From contig NSJJ01000012.1 in NCBI GenBank assembly GCA_002632355.1, positions 1-64,000 on the forward strand: a stretch of 64,000 nucleotides of DNA. The letters are read 5' to 3'. This DNA is from Sulfuricella denitrificans (GTDB lineage: Bacteria > Pseudomonadota > Gammaproteobacteria > Burkholderiales > Sulfuricellaceae). Shown here piece after piece: positions 36,582 to 44,389 of this stretch (position 1 is the first letter of the stretch; every line of letters begins with the position of its first letter). The position numbers were made by a program, and so were the translations under genes. Below the pieces are notes generated by a model. That model worked only from the letters and a program-made list of their open reading frames with translations. It was not told where the DNA came from and ran no database searches.

Positions 36582-38033
36582 ATGCTGAGGATACTTCTTC
36601 TTATGCCCATCCTGGGCGCGGTTATCATTGCACTGCTGCCCACGGCCAACCCGCGCCTGATCCGCTTTTCCGCTCTCCTTGCTGCGGGCGGCGCCATGGG
36701 CATGGCATGGGGATTGCTAACCCAGTTCGACCCTGCCATAGCCGGCATCCAGCTATTTGAGACTCACGTATGGAATCCGCGACTGGGCAGCGCATTTTCC
36801 CTCGGGGTGGACGGCTTTTCTTTTCCCATGGTGCTGCTCGGCACACTGCTTACCGTTGTCACTATCCTTGCTTCCAGCTGCATCGCAAAACATGTCAGAG
36901 GCTATTTTGCGCTGATCCTGCTGCTGGAATCCGGCATGCTGGGTGTATTCATGGCACGAGACTGGTCATTGTTCTACGTGTTCTGGGAGCTGACCCTGAT
37001 CCCGCTTTTTTTCCTCATTGACCGCTGGGGTGGCGCAAACAAGCACCGCGCAGCGCTGAATTTCGTGCTTTACACCATGGGTGGCTCGGTATTCATGCTG
37101 GTCGCCCTGTTGCTGCTATACGACGCCAATCCCGGCCACAGCTTCGATATCGCCTCCATTGCACAGGGTGCGCGCACCCTGACTCAGGAAGCACAGATAC
37201 TGATCTTCCTCGGCCTGCTGATCGGCTTTGGCGTCAAGGTCCCGATCTTCCCGCTTCACGGCTGGCTGCCACTGGCCTACGTGGAAGCGCCTAGCCCTAT
37301 CCCTATCCTGCTCTCGGGCATTCTTGCCAAGATGGGAAGCTACGGCCTGATTCGCGCCGCCGAAATGCTGCCGCTGGCGGTACAGGCGCTGCAGGGCTGG
37401 CTTGCCGCTTTAGGCATGATCAGCATGATTTATGGCGGAGTGCTGGCCTGGCACCAGCGCGACCTGAAAAAAATGGTGGCCTACTCTTCCATGTCCCACA
37501 TGGGTGTTGTACTGCTGGGCATCGCCACGCTGAATGAAGCCGGGCTCACGGGCGCAGTAATGCAGATGGTAGCTCACGGGCTGGTGGCCGGCTCTCTGTT
37601 CCTGCTCATCGGTCTGCTCTACGAACGGACCCATACGCGTGACATCGCCGACTACAGCTCGCTGGTGCAAGTCATGCCGCGCTTTGCCTTTTTTAGCGTA
37701 CTGGCACTGGTCGCCGCAGTAGGTTTTCCCGGCACTGCAGGCTTTGTTGCGGAAATTCATGTTCTTGTCGGCGGTTTTGCACGCTGGAGTGGTTGGGTCA
37801 TCATTCTGTCCCTCAGCGTACTGATCAGTGCCGCCTACGCCTTCAGGACAGTAGGGCGGCTATTTACCGGGCCGGTGCGCGAGGAAATGCGTCAGATTCC
37901 CGACCTGAGTCGGGCCGAATTTGCTGCAGTCGGCGTGCTTGCCAGCGGCATCCTGTTGGTGGGCATATTTCCTACAGCGGTACTGGGGCTGATTTCAGCC
38001 TCGGTCAAGCATTTGAGCAAGGCATTTGCCTGA
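36582..38033 (+). CDS. NuoM-like antiporter subunit, DAB locus subunit 1
   Basis: A 483-residue membrane protein of the complex I / Mrp antiporter family with about fourteen helices. Key proton-path residues remain: Glu136 in FYVFWELTLIP, Lys219 in GVKVPIFPLHGWLP, and the Lys of LLSGILAKMGSYGLIR, with helix-breaking HG and AP motifs. No complex I peripheral-arm genes are present anywhere nearby, so this is not respiratory complex I. It lies 1 base upstream of dabA in the same direction, after the SulP 2 gene. It probably provides a cation-coupled path for the DAB machine; this is inference. Confidence 0.85.
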   Translation: MLRILLLMPILGAVIIALLPTANPRLIRFSALLAAGGAMGMAWGLLTQFDPAIAGIQLFETHVWNPRLGSAFSLGVDGFSFPMVLLGTLLTVVTILASSCIAKHVRGYFALILLLESGMLGVFMARDWSLFYVFWELTLIPLFFLIDRWGGANKHRAALNFVLYTMGGSVFMLVALLLLYDANPGHSFDIASIAQGARTLTQEAQILIFLGLLIGFGVKVPIFPLHGWLPLAYVEAPSPIPILLSGILAKMGSYGLIRAAEMLPLAVQALQGWLAALGMISMIYGGVLAWHQRDLKKMVAYSSMSHMGVVLLGIATLNEAGLTGAVMQMVAHGLVAGSLFLLIGLLYERTHTRDIADYSSLVQVMPRFAFFSVLALVAAVGFPGTAGFVAEIHVLVGGFARWSGWVIILSLSVLISAAYAFRTVGRLFTGPVREEMRQIPDLSRAEFAAVGVLASGILLVGIFPTAVLGLISASVKHLSKAFA

Positions 38034-38034
38034 C

Positions 38035-41000
38035 ATGCACTCAGACGACATGGACAAGGATATCCGCGCCCGTTTGCTCGAACTGATGCATCATTTCGAG
38101 CACGTCCTTCCTGCACAGGCTCCAATCCGGGATTTCGTCCATCACAATACACTGCACGGCTTTCAGCACCTGCCTTTCGATCAGGCGCTCGCAACCGCGC
38201 GCAAGCTGACCGGCGCCCAGGGCTACCTCCCCGAAGAACGCTACCGTGCCTGGTTTGCGGAGGGCCGCATCACTCATGAGGACCTGGTTGCAGCACTGGA
38301 TAGCATGGTGCAGCTCGATGCCGCTGCTGTTGTCGTTGAAACCAACTCCGGCCCGCTAACCCGCCGTGATGTTTTGATACCAGGCCTGCTTCACTCGTTC
38401 AAGCGACTGTCACGCAGCCAGCTCAAATGGCAGGTCGAGGAACTGAAAGCGCTGGATCGTTTCCAGCCCACGATAAGTGACAATGCCAGAAGCCGCCTGC
38501 TTGCAGCCGGTGCGGATGAAAAATCCGCATTGAACCAGCTGTGGACTGCCTGTCTTGCGACTCTGGGGCTGGAGCATGAACTGCGCCACCCGGAGGAACT
38601 GCTCAATCCCTCACCCGACCACGTTCAGGCACTGGCAGCTCACATTGCAGCGGAAACCGGTCACTCCGGCGACGGCCCCTTGGTCGAACGACTGATACGC
38701 AAGGATGCAATACATCTACTCGACAGCCTGCTGGACAAGGTGGGAAGCGAATGGACTTTGCGCGGCCTGCTGCTGGCCCTGACCGGCGAAGATCTGATGG
38801 ACGACGTCAGGCCACTGTTGATTCGCTATCTTTCCGCTCACCTCGACCATGGCATGGCTGCGTGGCACAACCCGGCCCGGTCAAAAGGGTTCTACGCCGC
38901 CTGCCGCGAAAGTGCTGAAAACGATCTGTCCTGGGTACTCAACGACCTTTCCGACTGGCGCATGCTGGCCGATCGCCTGCCATCGGACCCGGTCGACACC
39001 ATCATTCAGGAATTGCGCCTGTTCGGCCTGCCGGAGGATCGCTGGGAAGGCTATCTGGAACGGCTTGCGCTGGAGATTCCAGGTTGGTCCGGCATGGCTT
39101 TGTGGCGCCACAATCATCCAGGTTACGGCGCCATGACCACGCCGGTTAACATGATGGACTACCTCGCCGTGCGACTGGTTCTGGAGCGTCTTTTCGCCCA
39201 GCGCTTGTGCCGCCGCCACTGGAGAGTCGAGGCCACGCTCTCGGCTCTGCGCTGGTATTTCCGCCATCTTCCGGCTGAACTGGTGGTGCGCCACGCCCTG
39301 TTCGAAGGCCGCATGCCGGAATATCTCATCAGCTTCGCAGAGCAGCTTACACGCGAAGCGCCCAACCGCAAGGAAAATATCCACGACGAAGGCTGGCAGA
39401 CCATGGCCCAGCTGCTGTGGAGCTGGCAGCAGACCCCTGCCGGCGACCGACGCGGCGGTGTCAGCGTTTCCGGGTCCGCTTGGCCGCTGTTCTGTCTTGC
39501 CCAGCATCTCGGCCTGACGGGCAACGACATCACGGGCATGGGACGCGCCGGGGTGGATGCCCTGCTCGACAACCTTACACTGCTGGATAGCGATCAACGC
39601 GGTCATGTCTGGCTGCTGGCTTACGAACGCAATTACCGCGAGCAGATATTTTCCGCCCTCACGGCCAATCACCAGCGCGGGCCGTGGAAGACACGCGAAA
39701 ACCTGCCCGAAGCCCAGCTGGTTTTCTGTCTGGATGACCGCGAGGAAGGCCTGCGCCGCCATGTAGAAGAAGTCAATCCACGGCTTGAAACGCTGGGCGC
39801 AGCAGCCCATTACGGCATTTTCATGAACTGGCGCGGGCTGGACGATAAAGAAGCAGGTCCACTGTGCCCGGTCATTCCCGTGGTCATCATTCCGGCCCAT
39901 GAAGTCAGGGAAATTGAAAAAGCAGGATATGAACGACAACGCGAGACGCATGATCAGCGTCATGATTTGCGCATGCGCTGGGCCAGGCGCCTGCATCAGG
40001 ATACGCGCCGCGGCCTGATCCTGCCGGCGCTGCTGGCTGCTGCCGCTGCGCCAGCAGCGCTGGCCGTGCTGGGTGGAAAGCTGCTGGCGCCTGCGCGCAT
40101 GGGACAATGGGCAAAAAAACTCGCTGCTACGTTCGACCGGCCCATTCCCACCCGTGTCGCCCTGACTGCTCCCGCCGACAGTCCCGCCGCAACGCCGGAA
40201 TCCCCCCGGCTCGGCTTTACCGACAGCGAGCAGGTCGAACGCATGTACGGATTCCTGCGCGGCATGGGCCTGGCATCCGGTTTTGCGCCGCTGGTTGTCA
40301 TCGCAGGCCACGGCTCTAACAGCCAGAACAACCCGCACATGGCCGCCTATGACTGCGGCGCCTGCTCTGGCCGACACAGCGGCCCCAATGCACGGACTTT
40401 CGCCGCCATGGTCAACCGCCCTGAAATTCGGGCGCAACTGGCAGCAAAGGGCATCAGCATCCCCGACACTACCTGGTTCCTTGCAGCAGAACACAATACC
40501 TGCGACGACATCGTGACCTGGTACGATGAAGATCTTGTTCCAGAAGCGCTGCAGACCGCCTTTGCCAAACTTCAGGAGGAAGTGGCGCAAGCCGCCCGCC
40601 TTCATGCACAGGAACGCTGCCGCCGTTTCGCCTCTGCTCCCGACAACCTCCCCCTGAGGAAAGCCTGGCACCACATCCAGAATCGTCGTCATGACTTCTC
40701 GCAGCCGCGCCCGGAACTGGGACACGCCACCAATGCCTGCGCTTTCATAGGGCGGCGTTCCATGAGCCGTGGAGCGTTCTTCGACCGGCGCGCTTTCCTG
40801 ATTTCATACGACACGACCATCGACCCGGAAGGGCTGATCCTCGAGCGACATTTGCTGATCAACGGCCCGGTGGGTGCAGGGATTTCGCTCGAGTACTATT
40901 TTTCCATGGTGGATAACGAATACTACGGCTGCAGCAGCAAGATCATGCACAACATCTCAGGTCTGTTCGGCGTCATGGAGGGCGCGTCTTCCGACCTGCG

Positions 41001-41331
41001 TACCGGCCTGCCACGCCAGATGATCGAGATCCACGAACCGATGCGCCTGCTGGTGGTTGTTGAGGCAAAAACAGAGCTCATCACTGCCATCTACCAGCGT
41101 CAGCCGGCATTGCAGGAACTGGTCGGCAAGGAATGGATGGTGGTCGCAGCCAAGGACCCGGACAGCACCGATATTCAACTTTTTGATCCCGCCAGGGGAT
41201 GGCTGCCGTGGAAAGGAAACATGGAAACCTTGCCCTCCGTGGAACGCTCCCTCGACTGGTTCGCTGGCAAACGTGATCCGCTCCCTCCCGCGCTGTTGCA
41301 ACAGCCGGTCACAATGGAGGTTGGAACGTGA
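38035..41331 (+). CDS. dabA: DabA, beta-carbonic-anhydrase-like subunit of the inorganic-carbon accumulator (DUF2309)
   Basis: A 1098-residue DUF2309/UPF0753 protein. In Halothiobacillus, DabA captures CO2 and hydrates it one-way to bicarbonate, energised by its membrane partner DabB. The zinc site reported there (C351, D353, H524, C539) is conserved: Cys565 and Asp567 in VFCLDDREEG, His759 in VIAGHGSNSQNNP and Cys774 in YDCGACSGRHSGPNA, with identical 2- and 15-residue spacings. The zinc site lies about 210 residues further from the N-terminus, so this is a long form. ATG 38035 follows the subunit-1 stop by one base. The end overlaps the NuoL-like start (GTGA). Confidence 0.95.
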   Translation: MHSDDMDKDIRARLLELMHHFEHVLPAQAPIRDFVHHNTLHGFQHLPFDQALATARKLTGAQGYLPEERYRAWFAEGRITHEDLVAALDSMVQLDAAAVVVETNSGPLTRRDVLIPGLLHSFKRLSRSQLKWQVEELKALDRFQPTISDNARSRLLAAGADEKSALNQLWTACLATLGLEHELRHPEELLNPSPDHVQALAAHIAAETGHSGDGPLVERLIRKDAIHLLDSLLDKVGSEWTLRGLLLALTGEDLMDDVRPLLIRYLSAHLDHGMAAWHNPARSKGFYAACRESAENDLSWVLNDLSDWRMLADRLPSDPVDTIIQELRLFGLPEDRWEGYLERLALEIPGWSGMALWRHNHPGYGAMTTPVNMMDYLAVRLVLERLFAQRLCRRHWRVEATLSALRWYFRHLPAELVVRHALFEGRMPEYLISFAEQLTREAPNRKENIHDEGWQTMAQLLWSWQQTPAGDRRGGVSVSGSAWPLFCLAQHLGLTGNDITGMGRAGVDALLDNLTLLDSDQRGHVWLLAYERNYREQIFSALTANHQRGPWKTRENLPEAQLVFCLDDREEGLRRHVEEVNPRLETLGAAAHYGIFMNWRGLDDKEAGPLCPVIPVVIIPAHEVREIEKAGYERQRETHDQRHDLRMRWARRLHQDTRRGLILPALLAAAAAPAALAVLGGKLLAPARMGQWAKKLAATFDRPIPTRVALTAPADSPAATPESPRLGFTDSEQVERMYGFLRGMGLASGFAPLVVIAGHGSNSQNNPHMAAYDCGACSGRHSGPNARTFAAMVNRPEIRAQLAAKGISIPDTTWFLAAEHNTCDDIVTWYDEDLVPEALQTAFAKLQEEVAQAARLHAQERCRRFASAPDNLPLRKAWHHIQNRRHDFSQPRPELGHATNACAFIGRRSMSRGAFFDRRAFLISYDTTIDPEGLILERHLLINGPVGAGISLEYYFSMVDNEYYGCSSKIMHNISGLFGVMEGASSDLRTGLPRQMIEIHEPMRLLVVVEAKTELITAIYQRQPALQELVGKEWMVVAAKDPDSTDIQLFDPARGWLPWKGNMETLPSVERSLDWFAGKRDPLPPALLQQPVTMEVGT

Positions 41332-42881
41332 ACAAGTTACTTGAACTGGCACCCAGACTGGCCTGGCTGATTCCCCTGTTACCCCTGTTGGGCGCAGCAG
41401 GTATTGCCCTGCGTATTCTCGGCGGACACGACAAGGGGGATCTGGCTGAATTTCCCAGTGCGCGTATCGCCATTTCTTGCACTGGATCCGCGCTGTTGCT
41501 GCTGCTTGGCCTTGACGTTCTCGCTATCGTCATGGGTGTACCGGACCATGTACGCAGTGGCGTATGGTTTTCCAGCGGCTCCGTTGTCCTGCCTCTCAGC
41601 TTCACCCTTGATGCGCTGTCGCTCTCCATCGCCACGCTGGTCGCCTTTATTGCCACTCTTACCCTGCAGTTTTCCCGCAACTACCTGCACCGTGAAGCCG
41701 GGTTCCACCGATTTTTCTTCGGCATGTGTCTATTTACCGCAGGGATGCTGCTGATTGTATTGTCGGGCAATGTTGCACTGACTTTCGTCGGCTGGGAGAT
41801 GGCCGGCATCAGTTCGTGGATGCTGATCGGCTATGCTTATGATCGCCCCACCGCCAGTATCAATGCGCTGCGTGCGATTGTCACCAACCGCATCGGCGAT
41901 GCCGGTTTTATCCTCGGCATTTCGCTGGCATTCATCTGGCTCGGCAGCGTGGAATGGTCTGATGTGCTACATGCCAACCAGCTTGGTACGCTCTCCGCCG
42001 GTTTGCTGGCGCTTGGTTTCGTGGTGGCCTCTCTGGCCAAATCGGCACAGGTGCCATTCTCGCCCTGGATCGCCCGCGCGCTGGAAGGCCCGACGCCTTC
42101 CTCTGCCATTTTCTACGGCGCCCTGATGGTGCACGCCGGCGTGTATTTACTAATCCGTATGGAACCTCTGCTACGCCAGGCGCCCGCCCTCATGTCCCTG
42201 ATCGCCATATTGGGGTTGCTCACCGCGCTGTATGGCTATTTCAGCGGTCTTACCCAGGCTGATGTAAAAAGCGCACTGATGTTCGCCACCACCACCCAGG
42301 TCGGACTGATGTTCCTGGCCTGCGGAATGGGATGGTTCACGCTCGCCTCCTGGCACCTTGGACTGCATGCCAGCTGGCGCGCCTGGCAGTTCCTCGCCTC
42401 ACCTTCATACATGCACCTGATGGGCGGCCCGACACGCGCCGCTCCCTCATGGCTGCGCAACAGACAAAGCCTCTACACTGCCGCGATGCAGCGCTTCTGG
42501 CTGGAGCCCTTGAGCGACTGGCTTCTGGTGCGGCCGACTCGCCAGATGGCGCGTGACGTACGCAATCTGGACGACAACGTGATCAGCCGCCTGGTTGGCC
42601 TGCCGGAATCCGCTGGTGTCCCGGCCTTTCTTGTCGCGAGCGGAGAAGAAATGAACCGGGATGAAGTGGTGCGCGGTAGCGGGCTTGCCGGCGCATTTCT
42701 GGAGTGGCTTGCACTCAAATTGCACCGCTTCGAATCACGCCTGCTGTTCCAGGGCGGCAACAGCCTTCTGAGCCGCACACTGGCAAAGGTGGGAACCTAT
42801 CTGCTGGCAATGGAAAACCTGCTATCTCAGCCGCGCTATCTGCTACTGCTGATCATGGCAACCATGGTGGTGATTATCTAA
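41328..42881 (+). CDS. dabB: NuoL-like membrane subunit, DabB
   Basis: A 517-residue NuoL/MrpA-related protein, the type that partners DabA. Conserved elements are Glu157 in FVGWEMAGISSWMLIGYAYDR, Lys238 in VVASLAKSAQVPFSPWIARALEGPTPSS, and the Lys in GLTQADVKSALMFATTTQVG. After about residue 345 the transmembrane core ends and a long C-terminal segment of amphipathic and soluble character follows (to one last helix near 505), so the later channel Lys of NuoL and its lateral helix are missing. GTG 41328 overlaps dabA (GTGA), with GGAGG upstream. Coupling to dabA and the family identify it as DabB. Confidence 0.88.
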   Translation: MNKLLELAPRLAWLIPLLPLLGAAGIALRILGGHDKGDLAEFPSARIAISCTGSALLLLLGLDVLAIVMGVPDHVRSGVWFSSGSVVLPLSFTLDALSLSIATLVAFIATLTLQFSRNYLHREAGFHRFFFGMCLFTAGMLLIVLSGNVALTFVGWEMAGISSWMLIGYAYDRPTASINALRAIVTNRIGDAGFILGISLAFIWLGSVEWSDVLHANQLGTLSAGLLALGFVVASLAKSAQVPFSPWIARALEGPTPSSAIFYGALMVHAGVYLLIRMEPLLRQAPALMSLIAILGLLTALYGYFSGLTQADVKSALMFATTTQVGLMFLACGMGWFTLASWHLGLHASWRAWQFLASPSYMHLMGGPTRAAPSWLRNRQSLYTAAMQRFWLEPLSDWLLVRPTRQMARDVRNLDDNVISRLVGLPESAGVPAFLVASGEEMNRDEVVRGSGLAGAFLEWLALKLHRFESRLLFQGGNSLLSRTLAKVGTYLLAMENLLSQPRYLLLLIMATMVVII

Positions 42882-44387
42882 ATGATCGTTAACGAAATTC
42901 ACTGGACCCAGCAGGCCGCCTATCCCATCCTCGGCATGCTGCAACTAGTACCACTACTGGGCGCCGGTTTGGTGCTACTCCTCGGCGAGCAGCGTAACAC
43001 GGTGGTCATAGGCCGGGGGATTGCACTGATCGAGCTACTGCTGGCGATCGATCTGTTCGGCACCATCAAGGCTGCTTCTCCCGGCCTGCAGCTGGCGGAA
43101 AGACTGGTTCTGCTTGACCCCTTCGCCTATCACGCTGCAGCCGACGGCATTACCGTGCTGTTCGTCCTGCTTACTGCGTTGCTGGTGCTGCTGCTTACCA
43201 TTTACAGCCTGGTGCGCGGACTGGCCGATCCGGGGCGTCTGCTGGCAGTGATACTGGCTGCAGAGAGCGTACTGATGTCTCAACTGGTTACCACCAATCT
43301 GTTGTGGTTCGTGCTCGCCTCCCTGCTGGAACTGGGTCTGGTCGGCTACCTGCTGTGGAACTGGGCCACCTCGCCGGAAAAAGACATGATGCTGGCGCGC
43401 TTCTACCAGTTCCAGGGTACCGGACTGCTGCTGATGCTGATCGGCACCATGCTGCTGGGCTGGTTTCACGCAGAGGCAACCGGAGGCAACTGGAGTTTTG
43501 AACTGGCTGACCTGAGCACCGTGCCCACCAGCGGAACAGTCGGTTCGGTCATTTTCTTTTTTCTGTTTTTCGGTTTTGGCATCCGCACACCGATCTTTCC
43601 CCTGCACGGCTGGCTGCCCTGGGTCGCACAGCACGGCAACGTCGCCATTGCTCCCGCCCTTCTCCTTGGCATCAAGGTCGGCATCTACGGTCTGGTGCGT
43701 TTCGTGTTTCCCATTCTTCCGGGTGCGGTGGTGCAATGGAGCAGTTTCGCTGTGGCATTTGCGGCGACAGGGGTTTTTTATGCGGCCTTCCTCGCCTTTC
43801 TGCAAAGTGATTTGCGCCGTCTGATGGCCTTCGCAGTGGTGAGCCATACCGGCCTGCTGATCATCGGCCTGTTTTCCCTGCAAGCCGAAGGCTTCCAGGG
43901 CAGCATTCTGCTGGCGGTCAATTTCGGCCTGGCCATGACGGTCATGCTGTTCATCGTCGGTTTTGTCTACCGCCGGACCCGAACCACTGTTCTCGACCAA
44001 CTGGGCGGCCTGTTCGACCGCATCCCTTTCATCGGTGCAAGTTTTCTGCTTGGCGGCCTGGCAATTGTAGGCATGCCAGGCACGCCTGGGTTCGATGCAG
44101 CTCACTTGCTGCTGGAGGCTTCCATCGAACGTCTCGGCGCTCTGCTCACCGTGGCGGTAGCTCTGGGCAACGTACTGGCAGCGGGTTTTCTGCTATGGGC
44201 CTTCCAGCGTGCCTTCCTCGCACCACGTAGCGAAGGGTCAAGAGGCGGCGCTATCGAACGCACACTGCCCATGGAATATCTGGTGGCCGGCAGTGCCGTG
44301 GCCGTGCTGCTCATCGCCGGTTTCTATCTCGAACCCTGGATGAAGCTGATTGAAGCGCCCCTGCATGCGCTCGCGGAAAGATTTTGA
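42882..44387 (+). CDS. NuoM-like antiporter subunit with Lys-to-Arg change, DAB locus subunit 3
   Basis: A 501-residue membrane protein, about fourteen helices. The glutamate of helix 5 is kept (Glu150 in LASLLELGLVGYLLW) and so is the Lys in LLLGIKVGIYGLVRF, but the helix 7 lysine of the proton path is Arg235 (FGIRTPIFPLHGWLPWV). The following segment reads AQHGNVAIAP in place of the usual acidic A/T-E-A/G-P. The ATG abuts the preceding stop (TAAATG), so it is in one transcription unit with dabAB. It may be a catalytically modified or structural antiporter subunit; the biochemical consequence is not known. Confidence 0.8.
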   Translation: MIVNEIHWTQQAAYPILGMLQLVPLLGAGLVLLLGEQRNTVVIGRGIALIELLLAIDLFGTIKAASPGLQLAERLVLLDPFAYHAAADGITVLFVLLTALLVLLLTIYSLVRGLADPGRLLAVILAAESVLMSQLVTTNLLWFVLASLLELGLVGYLLWNWATSPEKDMMLARFYQFQGTGLLLMLIGTMLLGWFHAEATGGNWSFELADLSTVPTSGTVGSVIFFFLFFGFGIRTPIFPLHGWLPWVAQHGNVAIAPALLLGIKVGIYGLVRFVFPILPGAVVQWSSFAVAFAATGVFYAAFLAFLQSDLRRLMAFAVVSHTGLLIIGLFSLQAEGFQGSILLAVNFGLAMTVMLFIVGFVYRRTRTTVLDQLGGLFDRIPFIGASFLLGGLAIVGMPGTPGFDAAHLLLEASIERLGALLTVAVALGNVLAAGFLLWAFQRAFLAPRSEGSRGGAIERTLPMEYLVAGSAVAVLLIAGFYLEPWMKLIEAPLHALAERF

Positions 44388-44389
44388 AC

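Noticed and set aside
34665-44105. Long minus-strand frames opposite SulP 2, dabA and the NuoM-like genes (up to 614 codons)
   Set aside because: Antisense shadows of conserved genes; no hydrophobic pattern, motif or ribosome site supports them.
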